Source: Oscillospiraceae bacterium
Lineage (GTDB): Bacteria; Bacillota_A; Clostridia; Oscillospirales; Acutalibacteraceae
Length of the DNA: 6,351 bases
Assembly (NCBI GenBank): GCA_003519645.1
Contig: DOWI01000453.1
Span: 1,341 to 7,691, forward strand
Direction of reading: 5' to 3'
Shown: positions 4,474 to 6,351 of the stretch, in pieces
Numbering within the stretch: the first letter of the stretch is position 1
How the letters are laid out: each line of letters starts with the position of its first letter
Made by a program: the position numbers and the translations under genes
Notes under the pieces: generated by a model
The model's input: the letters and a program-made list of their open reading frames with translations, nothing else
Databases searched by the model: none
What the model was told of the DNA's origin: nothing

Positions 4474-6351
4474 GCATCATAAAAACGCAGCCTGTTCGTA
4501 AACTGAGGAAAAAGTATGCAAAGGATGATGTTTTAACTGACTCGATATGCTCCCTGCTTATTTCGCTCGGTGTCCTGCTGGCTTTGCGCCAGCTGTTCCG
4601 CTTTGATAATCCTCTCATCTATATCCTGCTGCGTTCAACCATTGTCATCGGGGTTACTGCTCTTGTGACTCGCCGCTGGTGGTCTACCGCCCTTTTCTTA
4701 TTTGTATTTGCTTATATCGTCTTCGTTGCCGTGACGATTGTCCATGGTCGGGGCTCTTTTTGGGATTATATTTATGGCTTTGCGAACTGGTGGATTCATT
4801 TATTTCCATCATCTTCTCAATACAATACACCGTCAAACGTTACACTGGTTCTCTGGATTATTACCATTTCTGTCTGCATTTCGGTTTTCTTTCTTGTAAG
4901 ATGTATTCATTCATTCTACCTTTTTGCAGTATTAACAGGCGTATTGTTTACTGTAATATACGTAAATGGGTTTTGTGAAAATCTTGGTGCTCTTGCACTG
5001 ATTGTATCAGGCTCTGTTCCGATGCTTGCAAGGGGATTCCATAGCAGTCTTATTGTTCGCCTTGATGAGGTTTTTGTTTCAAAAAAACGGACGGTTGCCG
5101 CTGGTATGGCCATTTGCATCCTGTCCACTCTAATGGCCTTTCAGATTGTACCTGTTGATACCACAGGATGGAAGAATCCGCAGCTCGCTGAAATTTATAA
5201 CCGAATAAAGGATTCTCAATCTGAATTAAGCCAAACTCCGTTTAATTTGAACTCTTTAGGGCTACAGCCAAATCATGATAAGCTGGGCGGAGATATAGAA
5301 CTGGATCACAAGCTGGTTTTGATAGTCGAGACAAAACAGCCGGCACCCATGAAAGGAAAGATATACGGTCACTATACAGGTGCAGGTTGGAAGGAAGACA
5401 GCGCAGCTGCGTTTCAATTCGACAGCTTTTCAAAAGAGCTGGCAGATGCATTTTGTTTGAACCTTCCTTTAAAACAAGAAGGTGTCAATCCATTATGGGA
5501 TATTATGCCGGAAACCCAAACGAGGGTTTCAATGGTATACGGTGGTTATGCCTTATATTCATCCGGCAGGGTTTCAAGGCTATTGGCACAAAGCAGGAAC
5601 CATACTTTTTATTTCAGGGACAACTCAGAACTGTATTCAGTAAAACGTATGCCCACACGCTTCAAATACAGCTTTATATCAACATTTTTTAACCACCGTG
5701 GCAAAAATTTGGATTACAGGATAAATCAAATTGAAAATCAAAGTTCACAAAAAAACAGTTCATCCTACGACTTTCAATATGATTCAATTGCAAAAAAATA
5801 TTTACAGCTCCCTGAAAATATTCCGGAATCGGTGTATCGTACAGCTGCAAAAGTTTCAGGAAGTAATACATCTGCATATGAAAAAATGATCAAGATCGAA
5901 CGTTACCTGCAATCAAATTTTAAGTATACTTTAAAGCCGGGAGACGTACCGGCCGGAGAAGACTTTGTTGCATATTTTTTAAAAACCGGTCAAGGCTACT
6001 GCACTTACTACGCATCAGCAATGGCGGTTATGGCGCGGACGCTGGATGTCCCTTCACGATTTGTAATCGGTTACGGACTGGTTCCGGATGGGCGGAGCTA
6101 TGCTGCATATACAGACAATGCCCACGCATGGGTTGAGTGTTATATCCGCGGCGTTGGATGGGTTACCTTTGATCCTACCTCGGGATCGAGTTATACCCCG
6201 CCTGTCGCAATTCAAGCAACAAATCTGCTTCCACAGACAACTGTAGAAAACTCGGAAGAAACTACAGCTTACCAAGGCGGTAAAACAAAAGCTACTACAA
6301 CCACGACCCCAAACGTAAAGTCATTGTCAAAGCCAGCGAGGACATCACCCA
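4470..6351 (+). CDS. Multi-pass membrane transglutaminase-like protein (TgpA/YebA type), partial at right edge
   Basis: The frame opened by the ATG at 4470, which overlaps the DUF58 stop (ATGA), stays open for 627 codons to the end of the window. GGGGG seven bases before the ATG may serve as a ribosome binding site. The N-terminal part carries about seven membrane segments (roughly 24-40, 48-67, 72-92, 123-143, 147-167, 171-188 and 208-228). Basic loops (KLRKK, TRR, RCIH, VSKKR) alternate as expected if the N-terminus is inside and the rest, from about 229, is outside. A region of unrecognised fold (229-455) precedes the transglutaminase-like core (about 460-580). The catalytic triad is visible: C511 in GQGYCTYYASA, H552 in NAHAWVECY and D568 in TFDPTS. 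A Thr/Ser-rich linker follows (about 570-627, including T609-T613). Family knowledge predicts one more membrane segment and a short cytoplasmic DUF4129 domain beyond the edge. Whether it crosslinks, hydrolyses or otherwise cuts surface proteins or peptides is unknown. It is comparable to B. subtilis yebA and to the essential Pseudomonas TgpA. Confidence 0.93.
   Translation, partial: MSIIKTQPVRKLRKKYAKDDVLTDSICSLLISLGVLLALRQLFRFDNPLIYILLRSTIVIGVTALVTRRWWSTALFLFVFAYIVFVAVTIVHGRGSFWDYIYGFANWWIHLFPSSSQYNTPSNVTLVLWIITISVCISVFFLVRCIHSFYLFAVLTGVLFTVIYVNGFCENLGALALIVSGSVPMLARGFHSSLIVRLDEVFVSKKRTVAAGMAICILSTLMAFQIVPVDTTGWKNPQLAEIYNRIKDSQSELSQTPFNLNSLGLQPNHDKLGGDIELDHKLVLIVETKQPAPMKGKIYGHYTGAGWKEDSAAAFQFDSFSKELADAFCLNLPLKQEGVNPLWDIMPETQTRVSMVYGGYALYSSGRVSRLLAQSRNHTFYFRDNSELYSVKRMPTRFKYSFISTFFNHRGKNLDYRINQIENQSSQKNSSSYDFQYDSIAKKYLQLPENIPESVYRTAAKVSGSNTSAYEKMIKIERYLQSNFKYTLKPGDVPAGEDFVAYFLKTGQGYCTYYASAMAVMARTLDVPSRFVIGYGLVPDGRSYAAYTDNAHAWVECYIRGVGWVTFDPTSGSSYTPPVAIQATNLLPQTTVENSEETTAYQGGKTKATTTTTPNVKSLSKPARTSP

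Noticed and set aside
4679..5692. Several short open frames on both strands inside the transglutaminase gene
   Set aside because: The frame from 4470 is open throughout with clear membrane segments and a catalytic triad, so the short frames are chance overlaps.

Overview
The window looks like chromosomal DNA from a Gram-positive bacterium of the Firmicutes, most likely a member of the Clostridia. This is inferred from the neighbourhood M50 protease - scpA - scpB, moderate-to-low GC content, AGGAG-type ribosome binding sites and sigma-A-like promoters. No RNA gene, mobile element, CRISPR array or phage trait was seen, and the genus cannot be fixed from the sequence.

The layout is two divergent operons separated by 311 bases. 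Leftwards (minus strand, 2054 down to 28) run a membrane-embedded M50-family metalloprotease, then scpA and scpB, the two non-SMC subunits of the condensin-like SMC-ScpAB complex used in chromosome segregation. scpA and scpB overlap by one base (TGATG), and scpA follows the protease gene after 27 bases. Rightwards (plus strand, 2366 to beyond 6351) run a MoxR-type AAA+ ATPase, a membrane-anchored DUF58 protein, and a large multi-pass membrane transglutaminase-like protein of the TgpA/YebA type that runs off the right edge. Both junctions in this operon are ATGA overlaps, so the three proteins are probably made together.

The intergenic region (2055-2365) holds a good sigma-A-like promoter for each operon and several repeats: a perfect 12-bp tandem duplication in the leader of the protease operon, a 17-bp palindrome, a 9-bp direct repeat, and a 16-bp palindrome just upstream of the moxR -35 box. 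The last is the best operator candidate.

The MoxR-DUF58-transglutaminase set is a widespread module (compare Bacillus subtilis yeaC-yeaD-yebA) whose biochemical role is not well settled. Topology reading puts MoxR and the DUF58 domain in the cytoplasm and the transglutaminase-like domain outside the cell, so the module may link a cytoplasmic ATPase to an enzyme acting at the cell surface. The rest is housekeeping, and I see no clear evidence for a wholly new system.
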